DNA of 49,987 bases from Paludibacteraceae bacterium (GCA_024399575.1 JAKSNT010000004.1:1-49987), one strand, 5' to 3'. Positions 18,386 through 30,639 are shown, numbered from the stretch's first letter. Made by a program: numbers and translations. The notes: generated from the sequence alone by a model not told the origin.

Positions 18386-19604
18386 AATTGAGGAGACGTG
18401 CAGTTTTTGTGGTCGTTCATTCAGCGAAGCAGGAATGCTGCTTGCTGGTATTGACGGCTCGTTGATATGTGAGGAATGTGCCAAGATGGCTATGTCGGTT
18501 TTCGAGGAGCAGCGTATTTCGCAGGCGACTTCCAAGTTCAGTCTCGACCGTAAGCAGTTGCCCAAGCCTAACGAAATCAAGGAATATCTTGACCAGTATG
18601 TCATTGGTCAGGACGATGCCAAGAAATATCTCTCCGTGGCTGTTTATAACCATTATAAGCGTGTCCTGCAGGAGAAGGACGAGAACGAGACAGAGATAGA
18701 AAAATCCAATGTCATTCTTGTAGGTCGTACTGGTACAGGCAAGACTCTGCTTGCACGAACCATTGCCCGCAAGCTGAATGTGCCTTTTGCTATAGTTGAT
18801 GCTACTGTACTCACTGAGGCTGGTTATGTGGGCGAGGATGTCGAATCTTTGCTTGTCCGCTTGTTGCAGGCGTGCGATTATGATGTGAAGGCGGCTGAGA
18901 AGGGTATTGTCTTCATTGACGAGATTGACAAGATTTCGCGCAAGGCTGACAATCCTTCGATCACGCGTGATGTGGGTGGCGAGGGTGTGCAGCAGGGGTT
19001 GCTGAAACTGCTTGAGGGCAGTGTGGTCAATGTCCCTCCTCAAGGCGGTCGCAAGCATCCTGAACAGAAATTCATTCAGGTTGATACCAGGAATATTCTC
19101 TTCATCTGTGGTGGCGCATTCGACGGCATCGAGCGTAAGATTGCTGCAAGAATGAACCGTCATGTTGTCGGTTTCGAGAATACAGGACGCAGAATTGATA
19201 CTGACAATCTGTTGCAGTATGTTGCTCCTCAGGATCTGAAGGCCTTCGGTCTGATTCCCGAGATTGTAGGACGTCTTCCTATACTGACTCATCTCGAACC
19301 GTTGGACCGTGATGCCTTGTTGCGCATTCTGACTGAGCCTAAGAACTCTATCGTCCGTCAGTACCGCAAGCTTTTTGCCATGGATGGGGTTGAACTTGTG
19401 CTTGAACCGGAGGTGCTCGAACTTGTGGTTGACAAAGCCATTGAGTTCAAGCTCGGTGCCCGTGGCTTGCGTGCCATCGTCGAATCTATTCTGATTGACG
19501 ATATGTACGACATTGGCTCGCACGCTTCGTCCAAGACGCGGAAACTTGTGGTTTCGCGTGAATATGCCGAGGTTAAGCTTTCAAAGAATTATACTGCTCG
19601 TTAA
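18366..19604 (+). CDS. clpX: ATP-dependent Clp protease ATPase subunit ClpX
   Basis: ClpX is the AAA+ unfoldase that recognises substrates and feeds them into ClpP. The N-terminal zinc-binding domain has Cys12, Cys15, Cys35 and Cys38. Walker A is GRTGTGKT at 120-127, Walker B is [10 protein letters not shown], and the pore-loop motif GYVGEDVE follows. The ClpP-docking loop reads VGF (in HVVGFENTG) where many ClpX have IGF. Length 412 is standard. The start overlaps clpP by 20 bp. The TAA stop overlaps the stop codon of the convergent surface-protein gene by 4 bp (TTAA), with no terminator hairpin between them. Confidence 0.96.
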   Translation: MPTRKNKIEETCSFCGRSFSEAGMLLAGIDGSLICEECAKMAMSVFEEQRISQATSKFSLDRKQLPKPNEIKEYLDQYVIGQDDAKKYLSVAVYNHYKRVLQEKDENETEIEKSNVILVGRTGTGKTLLARTIARKLNVPFAIVDATVLTEAGYVGEDVESLLVRLLQACDYDVKAAEKGIVFIDEIDKISRKADNPSITRDVGGEGVQQGLLKLLEGSVVNVPPQGGRKHPEQKFIQVDTRNILFICGGAFDGIERKIAARMNRHVVGFENTGRRIDTDNLLQYVAPQDLKAFGLIPEIVGRLPILTHLEPLDRDALLRILTEPKNSIVRQYRKLFAMDGVELVLEPEVLELVVDKAIEFKLGARGLRAIVESILIDDMYDIGSHASSKTRKLVVSREYAEVKLSKNYTAR

Positions 19605-22408
19605 TGGGTCATTACCTTCCATGATTTCGTGCCTGAGGTGGTTCTGAGGGTGAGAATGAGGAGTGAGTTCTGAGGCAGGAGATTATGGGGTATTGTGACT
19701 TCGGATTCGTTGTCGGCTGTCATTGTGCAGATTGTCTGCCCAGTGATGGTCGATAATTGTATGTGGAGTGGTGTAGCGGGCAGGTTTGCCAGTACGATGT
19801 TCCCCTCGTTGGTGGTAAATACCACGGCATTGTCGTCGGCTATGGTCTCTTCGCCCACTATGGTTTCATGGTGTGTAATGAGGAGGGAGAACCGCGAGTC
19901 GAATGTCCCTTCCTTGAGATGGACTGTGTATGAGTCGTTTGTTATGTCTTTGAGGATGTTCGCCTCGTTGTCGTGGAGCAGTATTTTACCGTTCCATTGC
20001 GTGCGGTTTTCGTTTATGCTGAACGTGTAGTTGCCTTCGTGGTCAGTGACGAGATGAAGGTCTATTGCTTTTCCTGTCGAATCTATCATTTGCTTGTTGA
20101 AGGCGCAGCGTACCGAATCGCTCATCGAGCTAAGTGTTGTTGTCGTCGTGCTGCCGAGATATGCGAGGTCTTCTCCTATTACGTAATGTGTCGAGGCTTC
20201 TGGTTTGTGTACAATGTTGGTGTGGCTGTCGTTGCCCATTTTGTCGGTTATTGTTATTTCTATGTGGTCGGGTATGTCATCTCTCATGCAGGCAACTGGA
20301 GCCTGTTGTGATATTGGACCTAAGACAAGTTTTGTGCCGTTTGTCTGTATGAATATTGTCGAGAAAGGCTGGAATGTGAATGCATCATGTGGATAGGTCT
20401 CAATGTCGTAGTGGGTTATTTTGTTTTTGTTGGTTTCACCGTTGTCGAAATCCACTTTTGCAAATAATCTTTTAGGCAGGTTATTGCCTTTGATGTCGAA
20501 TGTGAATGGGTTGCCTATGAGGTTCCATCCACTTCTGTAGGCTGGTTGTCCTGATGTGAAGCTGGTCGGTATCTCGACTGTTGATGCCGTCGAGTGGAGT
20601 GTGACTCCCTTCTCTGAGAGGAATGACAGTGTGGCATGGGTTGCAGGATTTTCAGCCCCTTCGTATATTGCTACGAGATAGCCTTTGCCCTTTTCGATGG
20701 TGGCACTTGTGTCGAGAGGGATATACGAGTTCCCTAATGTTGTCGATTTTGCGCGTTCCTCTTCGCTGAAGCAGAAGATTGAGTAGAAGTTATGTATATC
20801 GTCTTGTATATATTCCGGACGTGTTGCCGAATATCTTATTTCTGTCTCTGAGCCGTCTGCTTTGTATGCCTTTATTGTCAGGTCGCTCATCTGTGAGTTG
20901 AAAGGCAGCGAGAAGTGGAAATATCGGGTGTTGTTTATCTTGAGGTCGAGGCGTGACTTTGATTCTTTTGGAAGGGTGAGTTCTCTGGTTCCTGTGATAA
21001 CGTATGACGGCAGTGAATTGGTGTCTGTTTCGAAGACAAGATAGCGCAGGCTGTCTGAAAATTGCGTACTTGTGCTGACGCTGATTCGTGCGTAGTGGCG
21101 GATTATCTCGTCGTAGCCGAGAGTGCCTTCCACTACAGTCTCGTCTGTCAGCTTTCCTTCGAATGTAGTGTCCGTAAGTACTGTCTCATCGAAACCCAGT
21201 GGTGATTTCCAATGCATTATGTAGCGTCGGTTAAGTGGTCCTTTATGGACTACTTTCAGTTTCATCTTGTGATTTCCGAATGGGCGTTGGGTATATTCCG
21301 TGCCGTTGCATTTTGCGAGGTATGGGATTGAGACGTGGTCTGATGGCTTGAGTTCTATGTTCTGCGTTATGGGAGAATCGAATGTGGGTGCTGATGATGA
21401 TTTGTGGACGATGAGACAGTTCCTGCCGGCGAAGGCTCTGATTGGCAGAGCGGTCATTGATGACTGTATGTTCAATCTGGTAGGACATTTGGCGAGTCTT
21501 GCGAGTGCGGTGTCTTTCATCTCTTTGACAGTATATGTCACGGAGTTGTCGGTGATTGTTTCAGGGAGAGTGACCTGTATGTTGTACGATGTGTAATTTG
21601 TGAGGTTGATAGGATTTGCGGTTGGGGTGTCAACGATGGTCACTTCGCGGGTTTCTACAGAGTCGGCTGTGGATTGGATTAAGATTGCGTAATTGCTGCT
21701 GTCTTTGTATTGGTGGCAAAGCAGATATGTGTTGCCGTTTTCAGTGTGTGTATTTAAGTATTTTATGTCGCATTTTATTGATATACTGTCGATTACCGCA
21801 TAGAGTATTCCTCCTTCTTCAGGTTCGTGTGCTCCGTTGTATTGAAAGGCTATGGCAAGTTTGTATGTGCCTTGGGTTTTGACTTCGAATGTCTTTTCGA
21901 GGGTTGACCATTCCTGGCTTTCTTCATTTATCAGGGCTTGATCGCCATCGAGCGAAATCCAGCTGTTGGGAAGGTTTGTACTTGTGAAGTTGTTGCTTTG
22001 CGGAAGCGTTTCGCTGTCTGGAATGAGTGCTATGCGGACGAAGTCTTGGTCGTTCACTCCTGAATATGACGGGAAGAATACATGGTATTTGCATCTGACC
22101 GTGTATTTGCCTGTTTCTAAGTTCTGTTGCAAGGTTGCATAGAAGTTGCTGCCGGTTGATGGTCCTTCGTCTTCGTCTTTAGCAAGAATCATTCGGAGAT
22201 ATGTTCCGGGATAAGTTTCTGTTTCCTCTCTTGTTATTGTTCTTATTGTCCAACCTACTCCTCCTTCAGATATCCCCGACCAGTTGCCTTTATTGTCGAA
22301 TTTGTGGGTGTAGCTGTATTGGGCTGATGTCGTCAGGCTGAATATCAGCATCACTATTGTCAGGATGGCGTGATGTCTGCCATTATTAATATTTTCCGAA
22401 TTGGTCAT
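19601..22408 (-). CDS. Large secreted protein with T9SS-like C-terminal sorting domain
   Basis: This 935-residue protein has a signal peptide ([13 protein letters not shown]) and a mostly beta, Ser/Thr-rich body. Residues 28-220 resemble a carbohydrate-binding jelly-roll type domain ([14 protein letters not shown]), which is inference. The last 75 residues look like a type IX secretion C-terminal domain: [22 protein letters not shown], then GQTICTM, and a final [19 protein letters not shown] strand with the basic end usual for these signals. That would send it through SprA, encoded just upstream on the other strand, to the surface. No catalytic motif was recognised. It has its own promoter at 22499-22529 with a leader of about 90 nt. 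Confidence 0.75.
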   Translation of the reverse strand: MTNSENINNGRHHAILTIVMLIFSLTTSAQYSYTHKFDNKGNWSGISEGGVGWTIRTITREETETYPGTYLRMILAKDEDEGPSTGSNFYATLQQNLETGKYTVRCKYHVFFPSYSGVNDQDFVRIALIPDSETLPQSNNFTSTNLPNSWISLDGDQALINEESQEWSTLEKTFEVKTQGTYKLAIAFQYNGAHEPEEGGILYAVIDSISIKCDIKYLNTHTENGNTYLLCHQYKDSSNYAILIQSTADSVETREVTIVDTPTANPINLTNYTSYNIQVTLPETITDNSVTYTVKEMKDTALARLAKCPTRLNIQSSMTALPIRAFAGRNCLIVHKSSSAPTFDSPITQNIELKPSDHVSIPYLAKCNGTEYTQRPFGNHKMKLKVVHKGPLNRRYIMHWKSPLGFDETVLTDTTFEGKLTDETVVEGTLGYDEIIRHYARISVSTSTQFSDSLRYLVFETDTNSLPSYVITGTRELTLPKESKSRLDLKINNTRYFHFSLPFNSQMSDLTIKAYKADGSETEIRYSATRPEYIQDDIHNFYSIFCFSEEERAKSTTLGNSYIPLDTSATIEKGKGYLVAIYEGAENPATHATLSFLSEKGVTLHSTASTVEIPTSFTSGQPAYRSGWNLIGNPFTFDIKGNNLPKRLFAKVDFDNGETNKNKITHYDIETYPHDAFTFQPFSTIFIQTNGTKLVLGPISQQAPVACMRDDIPDHIEITITDKMGNDSHTNIVHKPEASTHYVIGEDLAYLGSTTTTTLSSMSDSVRCAFNKQMIDSTGKAIDLHLVTDHEGNYTFSINENRTQWNGKILLHDNEANILKDITNDSYTVHLKEGTFDSRFSLLITHHETIVGEETIADDNAVVFTTNEGNIVLANLPATPLHIQLSTITGQTICTMTADNESEVTIPHNLLPQNSLLILTLRTTSGTKSWKVMTH

Positions 22409-22498
22409 TTTTCCTCATATTTTATATATTGTTCTTTTGTAAGTATGCTGTTGGCGGTTTCTGGTTGGATTGTGTGACTTTTCCACTGAAACCGTCTG

Positions 22499-22529
22499 CA
22501 AAGGTACGACTAATTTTTGACAAGACAAA
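22499..22529 (-). promoter_or_regulatory. Promoter of the T9SS-like surface protein gene
   Basis: On the minus strand, TTTG-N19-TACCTTTG, an exact consensus about 90 bp before the start codon at 22408. Confidence 0.85.
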
Positions 22530-22552
22530 ATGTTTTGTAAAAAAAGTGAGTA

Positions 22553-22631
22553 GGCGTTATACGCCACCTGTAAGATTATACTTCAAACCGAAAGCAAATG
22601 AGCAAGCTCTTTGCTTTGTCGAATGCTCATT
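22553..22631. repeat. Overlapping inverted repeats in a gene-free stretch
   Basis: The 428-bp gap 22409-22836 holds two divergent promoters and, between them, this inverted-repeat cluster. GGCG/CGCC arms lie at 22553-22565. AAAGCAAA (22591-22598) pairs with TTTGCTTT (22610-22617), with an inner GAGC/GCTC. AATGAGCA (22597-22604) pairs instead with TGCTCATT (22624-22631). The last two hairpins exclude each other. Neither promoter would transcribe this stretch, so an attenuator for the flanking genes is unlikely. It may be a repeat remnant, a protein-binding site or part of an unannotated small RNA. Confidence 0.55.
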
Positions 22632-22735
22632 GATGGAGATCATAGTGGTATAGCTATTTTTTTTGTCGTAATTCAGATGTTTCGGAGAGAGGTCAATTTC
22701 ATTTGCACAATTGTTGCAATTTTTTTGCATTTTTG

Positions 22736-22767
22736 TTTGGCAGAATGATTTATTTGTCGTAACTTTG
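22736..22767 (+). promoter_or_regulatory. Promoter of the purB-purA-guaB-guaA operon
   Basis: TTTG-N20-TAACTTTG, an exact Bacteroidota consensus, about 70 bp before purB. It is a native-type promoter in front of genes that look foreign. Confidence 0.85.
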
Positions 22768-22836
22768 CAAACGATATATTGGGGTTTGTTTCATGCGTAA
22801 TGCGTAGAAAATAAAAGGGATAAAAAGTAAATCAAT

Positions 22837-24135
22837 ATGATAGAGAGATATAGCAGAAAGGTGATGAGGGACGTTTGGACGGAGGAGAACAAGTTCAACG
22901 CCTATCTGAAGGTAGAATTGTATGCTGCCGAGGCTTGGAGCAAGCTCGGGGTGGTTCCTGAAGAGGACATTAAGAAACTTTGGCGCGATGCAAAGTTCTC
23001 GGTGCCACGCATATACGAGATAGAACAGCAGACTAAGCACGATGTTGTGGCTTTTACGAGGACTGTCAGCGAGTCGCTCGGAGAGGAACGCAAATGGGTG
23101 CATTATGGACTGACATCTACAGACGTTGTTGATACTGCCAACGGTTATCTCGTCAAGCAGGCTAACGCCATTCTCCGTCAGGACCTCCAGGATTTCGTGG
23201 CTGTGCTGAAGAGACGCGCCATCGAGTTCAAGGAACAACCATGCATAGGCAGGACCCACGGCATACATGCCGACATCACCTGCTTTGGACTGAAATGGGT
23301 GCTTTGGTATCAGGAGATGATGCGCAACATCGAGCGTTTCGAGGCTGCGTGCAGGAATATCGAGGTTGGCAAGATGAGCGGTGCAGTGGGCAACTTCGCC
23401 AATATACCGCCTTTTGTCGAGGAATACGTTTGCCAGCAGCTTGGCATAGACCATGCCCTCGTTTCAACACAGGTAATACAACGCGACCGTCACGCTTACT
23501 ATATGGCGACACTGGCTGTCATAGCCTCATCGCTCGAACAGATGGCAATGGAGGTCCGCAACCTGCAGCGCACTGAGGTGCACGAGGTGGAGGAGGCTTT
23601 CGGCAAGGGGCAGAAGGGCAGTTCGGCAATGCCGCACAAGCGCAACCCTATATCGTCGGAGAACATCTGCGGATGCGCAAGGGTGATGAGAGGGTATATG
23701 ACTGCTTTCTACGAGAACGTGGCTCTCTGGCACGAACGCGACATCTCGCATTCGTCAACCGAGCGTATCATACTGCCAGATGCGACAATGCTTCTGGACT
23801 ACATGCTGAACCGCTTTAAGGGGATACTCGACAACCTCGTGATATTCAAGGACCAGATGATAGCCAACATCTACCGCACGAAGAAGATAATCTTCGCCCA
23901 GCGTGTGATGAACGCATTGATAGCAAAGGGTTTCGTGCGTGAGGAGGCTTACGACACAGTGCAGCCTATTGCCATGAAGGCATGGACCGAAGGGCTCGAC
24001 TACCAGGAATTGCTCGAACAGAACGAAAAGGTGATGAGCTACCTGACGAAGGAGGAACTGGCAGGTTGTTTCACGCTGGAATACTATTTCTCGCAGGTCG
24101 ATATGATATACAAAAGATGCGGAATAATTGATTAA
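22837..24135 (+). CDS. purB: Adenylosuccinate lyase, Bacillus-type
   Basis: PurB cleaves SAICAR to AICAR and adenylosuccinate to AMP, releasing fumarate. The fumarate-lyase signature [11 protein letters not shown] is at residues 261-271, the RTHGIHA segment carries a catalytic His, and [10 protein letters not shown] is conserved. At 432 residues with the start [14 protein letters not shown], it is the short Bacillus/Clostridium form; the Bacteroidota enzyme I know is longer, E. coli-like and begins with an LxAISPVDGRY segment. ATA is frequent among its Ile codons. First gene of the operon; purA follows after 21 bp. Confidence 0.95.
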   Translation: MIERYSRKVMRDVWTEENKFNAYLKVELYAAEAWSKLGVVPEEDIKKLWRDAKFSVPRIYEIEQQTKHDVVAFTRTVSESLGEERKWVHYGLTSTDVVDTANGYLVKQANAILRQDLQDFVAVLKRRAIEFKEQPCIGRTHGIHADITCFGLKWVLWYQEMMRNIERFEAACRNIEVGKMSGAVGNFANIPPFVEEYVCQQLGIDHALVSTQVIQRDRHAYYMATLAVIASSLEQMAMEVRNLQRTEVHEVEEAFGKGQKGSSAMPHKRNPISSENICGCARVMRGYMTAFYENVALWHERDISHSSTERIILPDATMLLDYMLNRFKGILDNLVIFKDQMIANIYRTKKIIFAQRVMNALIAKGFVREEAYDTVQPIAMKAWTEGLDYQELLEQNEKVMSYLTKEELAGCFTLEYYFSQVDMIYKRCGIID

Positions 24136-24156
24136 CTATAAAAACAGGACAAAACT

Positions 24157-25440
24157 ATGAATAATACTCTCGTAGTATGCGGAATACAGTGGGGCGATGA
24201 GGGGAAAGGCAAGATGACCGACTACCTGGCACAGGCAGCGGATGTTGTGGTGCGCTATCAGGGCGGCAACAATGCCGGACACACAATCACCTTCGGCGGC
24301 AACAAATACGCATTGCAGTCGATACCTTCAGGGATTTTCAACCCCCATATAAAGAACGTAATGGCTAACGGCATGGTGGTCAACCCAAAAGCCGCCATAG
24401 GCGAACTCGACAAACTGAGAGAACGCGGGATACGTGATTTCCAGCTCTACATCTCGGACCGTGTTGCAGTGATAATGCCTTACCACCTCGCTCTCGACGG
24501 AGCATACGAGGCACTGAAAGGCGGGAAGCAGATAGGCACGACCAAGAAGGGCATAGGACCTGCATATTCCGACAAATATAGCCGTGTGGGTATCCGCATG
24601 GGCGACCTCCTTGACAAGGAGTACTTCGCAGAACGTCTGCGTGACGCACTGCTGCAGAAGAACATGGAACTGAAGATGCTCGGACTGGAGCAGTTCGACT
24701 TCGATACCTTATATAATGAATATCTTGGCTATGGAGAGACGCTTCGCCCATACATCACTGACACCTCCATCCTGCTGAACCACGAGATAGAGGCAGGACA
24801 CAAAGTGCTGTTCGAAGGGGCGCAGGGAGTGATGCTCTGCATTGACAACGGGACTTACCCTTTTGTGACTTCGTCATCGCCAACGGCAGCATCCGTGCCA
24901 TTAGGAGCAGGAATAGCGCCACGGTTTATAGACAATGTGTTGGGCATCTGCAAGTCATATACCACTCGCGTGGGGGCTGGGCCATTCCCAACCGAGCTTT
25001 TTACCGAGCAGGCTGATTATATCCGCGACCGCGGACATGAGTACGGGACAGTTACCGGCAGACCAAGGAGAGTGGGCTTTCTTGATTGCGTGGTGTTGCG
25101 TCACGCATGTCGTGTGTCGGGTGTGAACTACTTGAGCCTCATGTTGTTCGATGTGCTGTCTGGAGTGAAGGATCTCCGGATATGTGTGGGCTACAAGCTC
25201 GACGGCAAGGTGATAGACTACATTCCGTCATGCCTTTCGGCACTCGAAAGATGCGAGCCTGTCTATGAGGTCATGGAGACGTGGGAGGAGGATCTCACTG
25301 GCATGAAAACGTATGAGGAACTGCCTGAAGCAGCGAAGAAATACATCAGACGTGTCGAGGAACTCACTCACACAGAGGTGGCATTCGTAAGCGTAGGTCC
25401 AGACAGGACACAGACTATAATAAGGAAAGAGATTTTTTAA
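24157..25440 (+). CDS. purA: Adenylosuccinate synthetase, Firmicutes-type
   Basis: PurA makes adenylosuccinate from IMP and aspartate with GTP, the first committed step to AMP. The GTP-binding loop GDEGKGK is at residues 13-19, with GGNNAGHT and its catalytic His shortly after, and GTTKKGIGPAY and FEGAQGVML further on. The 427 residues match the Bacillus/Clostridium length. The usual Bacteroidota PurA begins MKVDVLLGLQWGDEGKGKVVD; this one differs throughout the N-terminal third. Codon use is ATA-rich and GC-rich compared with flanking genes. It sits between purB (21 bp) and guaB (12 bp), placing both AMP-branch enzymes side by side. Confidence 0.95.
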   Translation: MNNTLVVCGIQWGDEGKGKMTDYLAQAADVVVRYQGGNNAGHTITFGGNKYALQSIPSGIFNPHIKNVMANGMVVNPKAAIGELDKLRERGIRDFQLYISDRVAVIMPYHLALDGAYEALKGGKQIGTTKKGIGPAYSDKYSRVGIRMGDLLDKEYFAERLRDALLQKNMELKMLGLEQFDFDTLYNEYLGYGETLRPYITDTSILLNHEIEAGHKVLFEGAQGVMLCIDNGTYPFVTSSSPTAASVPLGAGIAPRFIDNVLGICKSYTTRVGAGPFPTELFTEQADYIRDRGHEYGTVTGRPRRVGFLDCVVLRHACRVSGVNYLSLMLFDVLSGVKDLRICVGYKLDGKVIDYIPSCLSALERCEPVYEVMETWEEDLTGMKTYEELPEAAKKYIRRVEELTHTEVAFVSVGPDRTQTIIRKEIF

Positions 25441-26916
<1,476 letters not shown>

Positions 26917-26925
26917 GCAACGGAC

Positions 26926-28449
26926 ATGATACTTGTATTGGATTTTGGAAGTCAGTATAACCAACTCATAGCCCGCAGGATACGCGAGATGGGGGTCTAT
27001 TCGGAACTGAAACCACATGAAATGACCGCCGAGGAGATAAGACGGAGAGGCGATGTGGAGGGAATAGTGTTCAGCGGAGGGCCAAAGAGCATATACGCCG
27101 AGGACGCATACCATTGCGACCCCGAGATATTCAACCTCGGACTGCCTATACTCGGGATATGCTACGGCATGCAGCTGACGACCCAGCATTTCGGCGGAAA
27201 GATAGAGAAAGGCGCGACCAAGGAATACGGACGTATGCCTATAAACATTGATGGCAACTGCCCTCTGTTCGACGGACTGCCCGAAAGGCAGAACGTCTGG
27301 ATGTCGCATGGCGACTATGTGGCACGTGTGGCTGAGGGATTCCAGGTGGCAGCAAAGAGCGACAACGACATCTGCGCCTCGGCATGGGACGAGAAACGGG
27401 GACTCTATCTCGTTCAGTTTCACCCTGAAGTGCGTGGGTCGGAATTCGGCAACGACATAATCAGCAACTTTGTGTTCAAGGTGTGTCATGCGGAGAAGAG
27501 ATGGTCGATGGAGAACTACATCGACATGCAGGTGGAGAAGATACGCGCCCAGGTGGGCAACCGCAAAGTGCTCTGCGGACTGTCGGGAGGTGTTGATTCG
27601 ACAGTGGTTGCAGTGTTGATACATAAGGCTATAGGCGACCAGCTGACTTGTATGTTCATCGACCATGGAATGCTTCGTAAGAACGAGGGCGACCAGGTGA
27701 TGGACATGTGCAAAGGTCTTTTCGGCATAAACGTGGTCAGGATAGACGCCAAGGAGAGGTTCCTTGGCAAACTGGCAGGAGTGACCGAACCTGAACGCAA
27801 ACGCAAGATAATAGGCAACGAGTTCGTATATTGCTTCGACGAGGAGTGCCGGAAGCTCGGCGAGTTTGACTTCCTCGCTCAAGGTACGTTATATACCGAT
27901 GTCATCGAGTCGGGTACCAAGACGGCACAGACCATCAAGTCGCACCACAACGTCGGTGGACTGCCTAAGGATATGAAGTTCAAACTCGTTGAACCATTGA
28001 ACGTGCTTTTCAAAGACGAAGTGCGCGTGCTCGGCGAGAAACTCGGAATACCGTCGCACATAGTATGGCGACAGCCATTCCCCGGACCGGGACTGGCAAT
28101 CAGGGTGATAGGCGACATCACGGAGAAGAAACTCGAGATAGTCCGCGAGAGCGATGCAATACTCCGTGAGGAGATAGCCAAGGCAGGGCTCGACAGGGAG
28201 ATATGGCAGTACTTCACAGTGCTCACCAACCTGCAGAGCGTGGGAGTCATGGGCGACGAGAGAACTTACGACTATGCCCTCGGAATACGTGCCGTGACCT
28301 CAATAGACGGAATGACAGCCGATTGGGCGAGAATACCATACGACGTGCTCGAAATAGTGTCGCGACGGATAGTCAACGAGGTGAAAGGTGTCAACAGGAT
28401 AGTATATGACATAACCTCAAAACCGCCTGCTACGATAGAATGGGAATAA
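26926..28449 (+). CDS. guaA: GMP synthase (glutamine-hydrolysing)
   Basis: GuaA aminates XMP to GMP using glutamine and ATP. The class I glutaminase domain (1-190) has the nucleophile Cys79 in GICYGMQ and the catalytic HPE near residue 166. The ATP pyrophosphatase domain has SGGVDST at 220-226, and the C-terminal dimerisation domain ends [18 protein letters not shown]. Length 507 is the single-chain bacterial form. The sequence resembles Bacillus/Clostridium GuaA; the Bacteroidota form I know has a different glutaminase half. Codon use is ATA-rich. Last of the four purine genes. No terminator separates it from the lipoprotein gene 54 bp on. Confidence 0.96.
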   Translation: MILVLDFGSQYNQLIARRIREMGVYSELKPHEMTAEEIRRRGDVEGIVFSGGPKSIYAEDAYHCDPEIFNLGLPILGICYGMQLTTQHFGGKIEKGATKEYGRMPINIDGNCPLFDGLPERQNVWMSHGDYVARVAEGFQVAAKSDNDICASAWDEKRGLYLVQFHPEVRGSEFGNDIISNFVFKVCHAEKRWSMENYIDMQVEKIRAQVGNRKVLCGLSGGVDSTVVAVLIHKAIGDQLTCMFIDHGMLRKNEGDQVMDMCKGLFGINVVRIDAKERFLGKLAGVTEPERKRKIIGNEFVYCFDEECRKLGEFDFLAQGTLYTDVIESGTKTAQTIKSHHNVGGLPKDMKFKLVEPLNVLFKDEVRVLGEKLGIPSHIVWRQPFPGPGLAIRVIGDITEKKLEIVRESDAILREEIAKAGLDREIWQYFTVLTNLQSVGVMGDERTYDYALGIRAVTSIDGMTADWARIPYDVLEIVSRRIVNEVKGVNRIVYDITSKPPATIEWE

Positions 28450-28503
28450 ACAAAGCCCGAGATTGGGTAATAAATAACATTATTAATCAAAAACACAAAA
28501 AAA

Positions 28504-29220
28504 ATGAAAAAGTTATTTTTCTTTTTGAGCCTTGCGCTCGCAGTCATTGCAACAGGTTGCAAAGATAACCAGAAAAGTCAACCAGTAGAAGTTCCAAAAG
28601 TGCCAGTTGAGGAGAAAAATTCAGGGGATGACCACATTATTTATCAGTATTATCTGAAGACAAAAGACCTCTGTGGAGCGGCACCAACTACTATTGCGGA
28701 TGAAATGAAAAAAATGCAGTTGGAACAGGCGACTCCTACAGTGTATTTCTTAAACAAGGAAGACCACAGTGTCGAAATCAATTTCATTGATGTTGACGAT
28801 GACTCGAAAGTGGATAAACTGTCAGTCACAGTGTCTCCTTCGGAAGCAGAGAAACATAAGGAAATCATTACCTACAAATATGTAAAGGAGTTTGCAAAAT
28901 TTGTTGGTAAGGAAGACAAGATGTTCGCTACAGGCGTGCCATGCCGTTTCTACGCTTTCTACAGCCAGGCAGGTGCAATGTTCGGAAACAAGAATGACCT
29001 TGAAGGTTTCCTCTCTGACAAATGGGTTACAAGCGAGAACATGAACGGTGGTATGATCTACTGGCTGGATTCTTCAGTTTCAGAGTACATTCCAAACAAC
29101 AAGGAGAAGCCTCAGAAGTTCACAGGTATGTTCGTGAGACCAATTCAGGTCATGAAGGGTGACAATCCAACAAATGAGTACAAAGTCAATTTCACATTTG
29201 TCATTGACCAGGTGCTTTGA
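28504..29220 (+). CDS. Putative lipoprotein of unknown function
   Basis: This 238-residue protein has a lipoprotein signal, FFFLSLALAVIATGC, with the lipidated Cys near residue 19, then a charged linker (KSQPVEVPKVPVEEKNSGDD) and a soluble mixed domain. No family or catalytic motif was recognised. It follows guaA by 54 bp on the same strand with no visible promoter or terminator between them, so it may be cotranscribed. Its codon use is back to the local norm (ATT for Ile), so it probably was not transferred with the purine genes. A terminator follows. Confidence 0.75.
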   Translation: MKKLFFFLSLALAVIATGCKDNQKSQPVEVPKVPVEEKNSGDDHIIYQYYLKTKDLCGAAPTTIADEMKKMQLEQATPTVYFLNKEDHSVEINFIDVDDDSKVDKLSVTVSPSEAEKHKEIITYKYVKEFAKFVGKEDKMFATGVPCRFYAFYSQAGAMFGNKNDLEGFLSDKWVTSENMNGGMIYWLDSSVSEYIPNNKEKPQKFTGMFVRPIQVMKGDNPTNEYKVNFTFVIDQVL

Positions 29221-29241
29221 TAAAAAGTGGAAAATAAATAG

Positions 29242-29278
29242 AGAGACCCAGATCAGTTGATGGTCTGGGTCTCTTCCT
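29242..29278. terminator. Bidirectional terminator
   Basis: AGAGACCCAGA (29242-29252) pairs perfectly with TCTGGGTCTCT (29264-29274). The plus-strand T run is short (TCCTT); on the minus strand CTATTTATTTT follows. It separates the lipoprotein gene from the convergent cysteine desulfidase gene. A second small hairpin, GCCAGC/GCTGGC at 29291-29305, lies next to it. Confidence 0.75.
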
Positions 29279-29341
29279 TATTATGTGTCCGCCAGCAGAG
29301 CTGGCTGGCACAGCTGATGGGAATTTGGCTCTTGTTGGTTA

Positions 29342-30619
29342 TCAGTTTTTGTGGGTCATGATGTTGAGGACGAGCTTGTCTGTCTGGAGCATACCGTCGC
29401 GACCAATCTCGGTCATGTTGCGGATGGAATCGTCAACCGATTCAGAGACAATGCCTTCGACCGAAGTGACGGAGTGGTTGGAGAGAGCGAGTTTTGCACA
29501 CATGAGGGCAGTTCCGACGCCAGTGGCAACCTTGAGCGAGCAGGAAGGTTTGGCACCATCGCAGAGCATACCGGTGAGGGTGGCAACCATGTCTTGTACG
29601 GCAAAGGTCATCTGCTCGTACGTTCCGTTCATCAAGTAAGTTATACCGCAAGCTGAACCAGTTGAGGCAACGACACAACCGCAGAGTGCAGAGAGTCTGC
29701 CGAGATTCTGCTTGATGTAGATGGCAGTGAGGTGGGAAAGAGTGAGCGCACGGATTAGCTGCTCGTCGGAAGCATGAATGGCATCAGCGAAGGCAACTAC
29801 TGGCATGGTGGCGGCAATACCCTGATTGCCAGAGCCAGAATTGCTCATGACTGCCATAGGACAGCCTGCCATACGTGCATCGCAGGCAGCAGCTGTACGG
29901 CTGATGACACTCGAAATGATGGTGTCGCCGAAGGGGTCATACCTGAAGTCGTGGTTGTTGATAGTGTTGCCGACTTGATGACCGAATCTGTTCTGTAGCG
30001 ACTCGCGCGAAACGGCATCGTTCAGGTCGCGGGCTTTTAGGATGAAACGGATGTCATCAATAGGAGTCTGCATTGCGAAATCCCAAATCTTGCGCATCGT
30101 GAGTTCTACAGCCTTGTCGGCAGAGACTTCAGACAAGGATAATTCCTTCTTCAGTAAAATGTTGCCGTTTTCGGAGAGATATATGAAATTAGTGTGCGAG
30201 CCGGCAATGACAGCCTTGGCATTGCGATTTCCAGCTTCGGCAAGCACTTCGATGTAAAGTTTCTCATCGGTCAGTTTATGTTCGACAGTGATGCGGTTTT
30301 CAGCGATGAAACGCTTGCCACGCTCTACAGCTTCAGGGGTGCAGTCGCGGAGTACTTCGAGTTCGTATTCCGACTTTCCAATCAGTGAACCGAGTGCGAT
30401 GGCGATAGGAAGACCAATCATGCCAGTGCCTGGGATACCGACACCCATAGCATTCTTGATAATGTTGGCGCTGAGGCTGACAGTGAGGTGTTCGGGCTCA
30501 GAACCAAGCAGTTCGGTAGCTTTGGCAACGCAAAGCGCAACCGCAATAGGCTCGGTACAACCAATGGCAGGAACCACTTCTCGGTTGATGAGCGCAATTA
30601 TTTTTTCTTTCTCGTTCAT
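29342..30619 (-). CDS. cdsB: L-cysteine desulfidase / UPF0597 family
   Basis: This protein belongs to the CdsB/UPF0597 (YhaM) family, related to the alpha chain of L-serine dehydratase. CdsB breaks L-cysteine down to pyruvate, ammonia and sulfide using an oxygen-sensitive [4Fe-4S] cluster and no PLP. The conserved cysteines lie in AIGCTEP near the N-terminus and in the C-terminal blocks LCGCVVASTGSACG and MLCDGAKPSC. Length 425 is normal. It is monocistronic and divergent from pyruvate:ferredoxin oxidoreductase. Its promoter spacer contains a perfect 8-bp palindrome. Serine rather than cysteine as substrate cannot be excluded from sequence. Confidence 0.88.
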   Translation of the reverse strand: MNEKEKIIALINREVVPAIGCTEPIAVALCVAKATELLGSEPEHLTVSLSANIIKNAMGVGIPGTGMIGLPIAIALGSLIGKSEYELEVLRDCTPEAVERGKRFIAENRITVEHKLTDEKLYIEVLAEAGNRNAKAVIAGSHTNFIYLSENGNILLKKELSLSEVSADKAVELTMRKIWDFAMQTPIDDIRFILKARDLNDAVSRESLQNRFGHQVGNTINNHDFRYDPFGDTIISSVISRTAAACDARMAGCPMAVMSNSGSGNQGIAATMPVVAFADAIHASDEQLIRALTLSHLTAIYIKQNLGRLSALCGCVVASTGSACGITYLMNGTYEQMTFAVQDMVATLTGMLCDGAKPSCSLKVATGVGTALMCAKLALSNHSVTSVEGIVSESVDDSIRNMTEIGRDGMLQTDKLVLNIMTHKN

Positions 30620-30639
30620 AGCGTTGAATTATTCGGCTG

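Noticed and set aside
18417-19523. Long minus-strand ORF (368 codons) opposite clpX
   Set aside because: It is a shadow of clpX, whose frame carries all known motifs. The antisense translation has no family features.
22429-22653. Small plus-strand ORF of 74 codons
   Set aside because: It runs across the minus-strand promoter at 22499-22529 and the inverted repeats, has no promoter of its own, and its translation matches no family I know.
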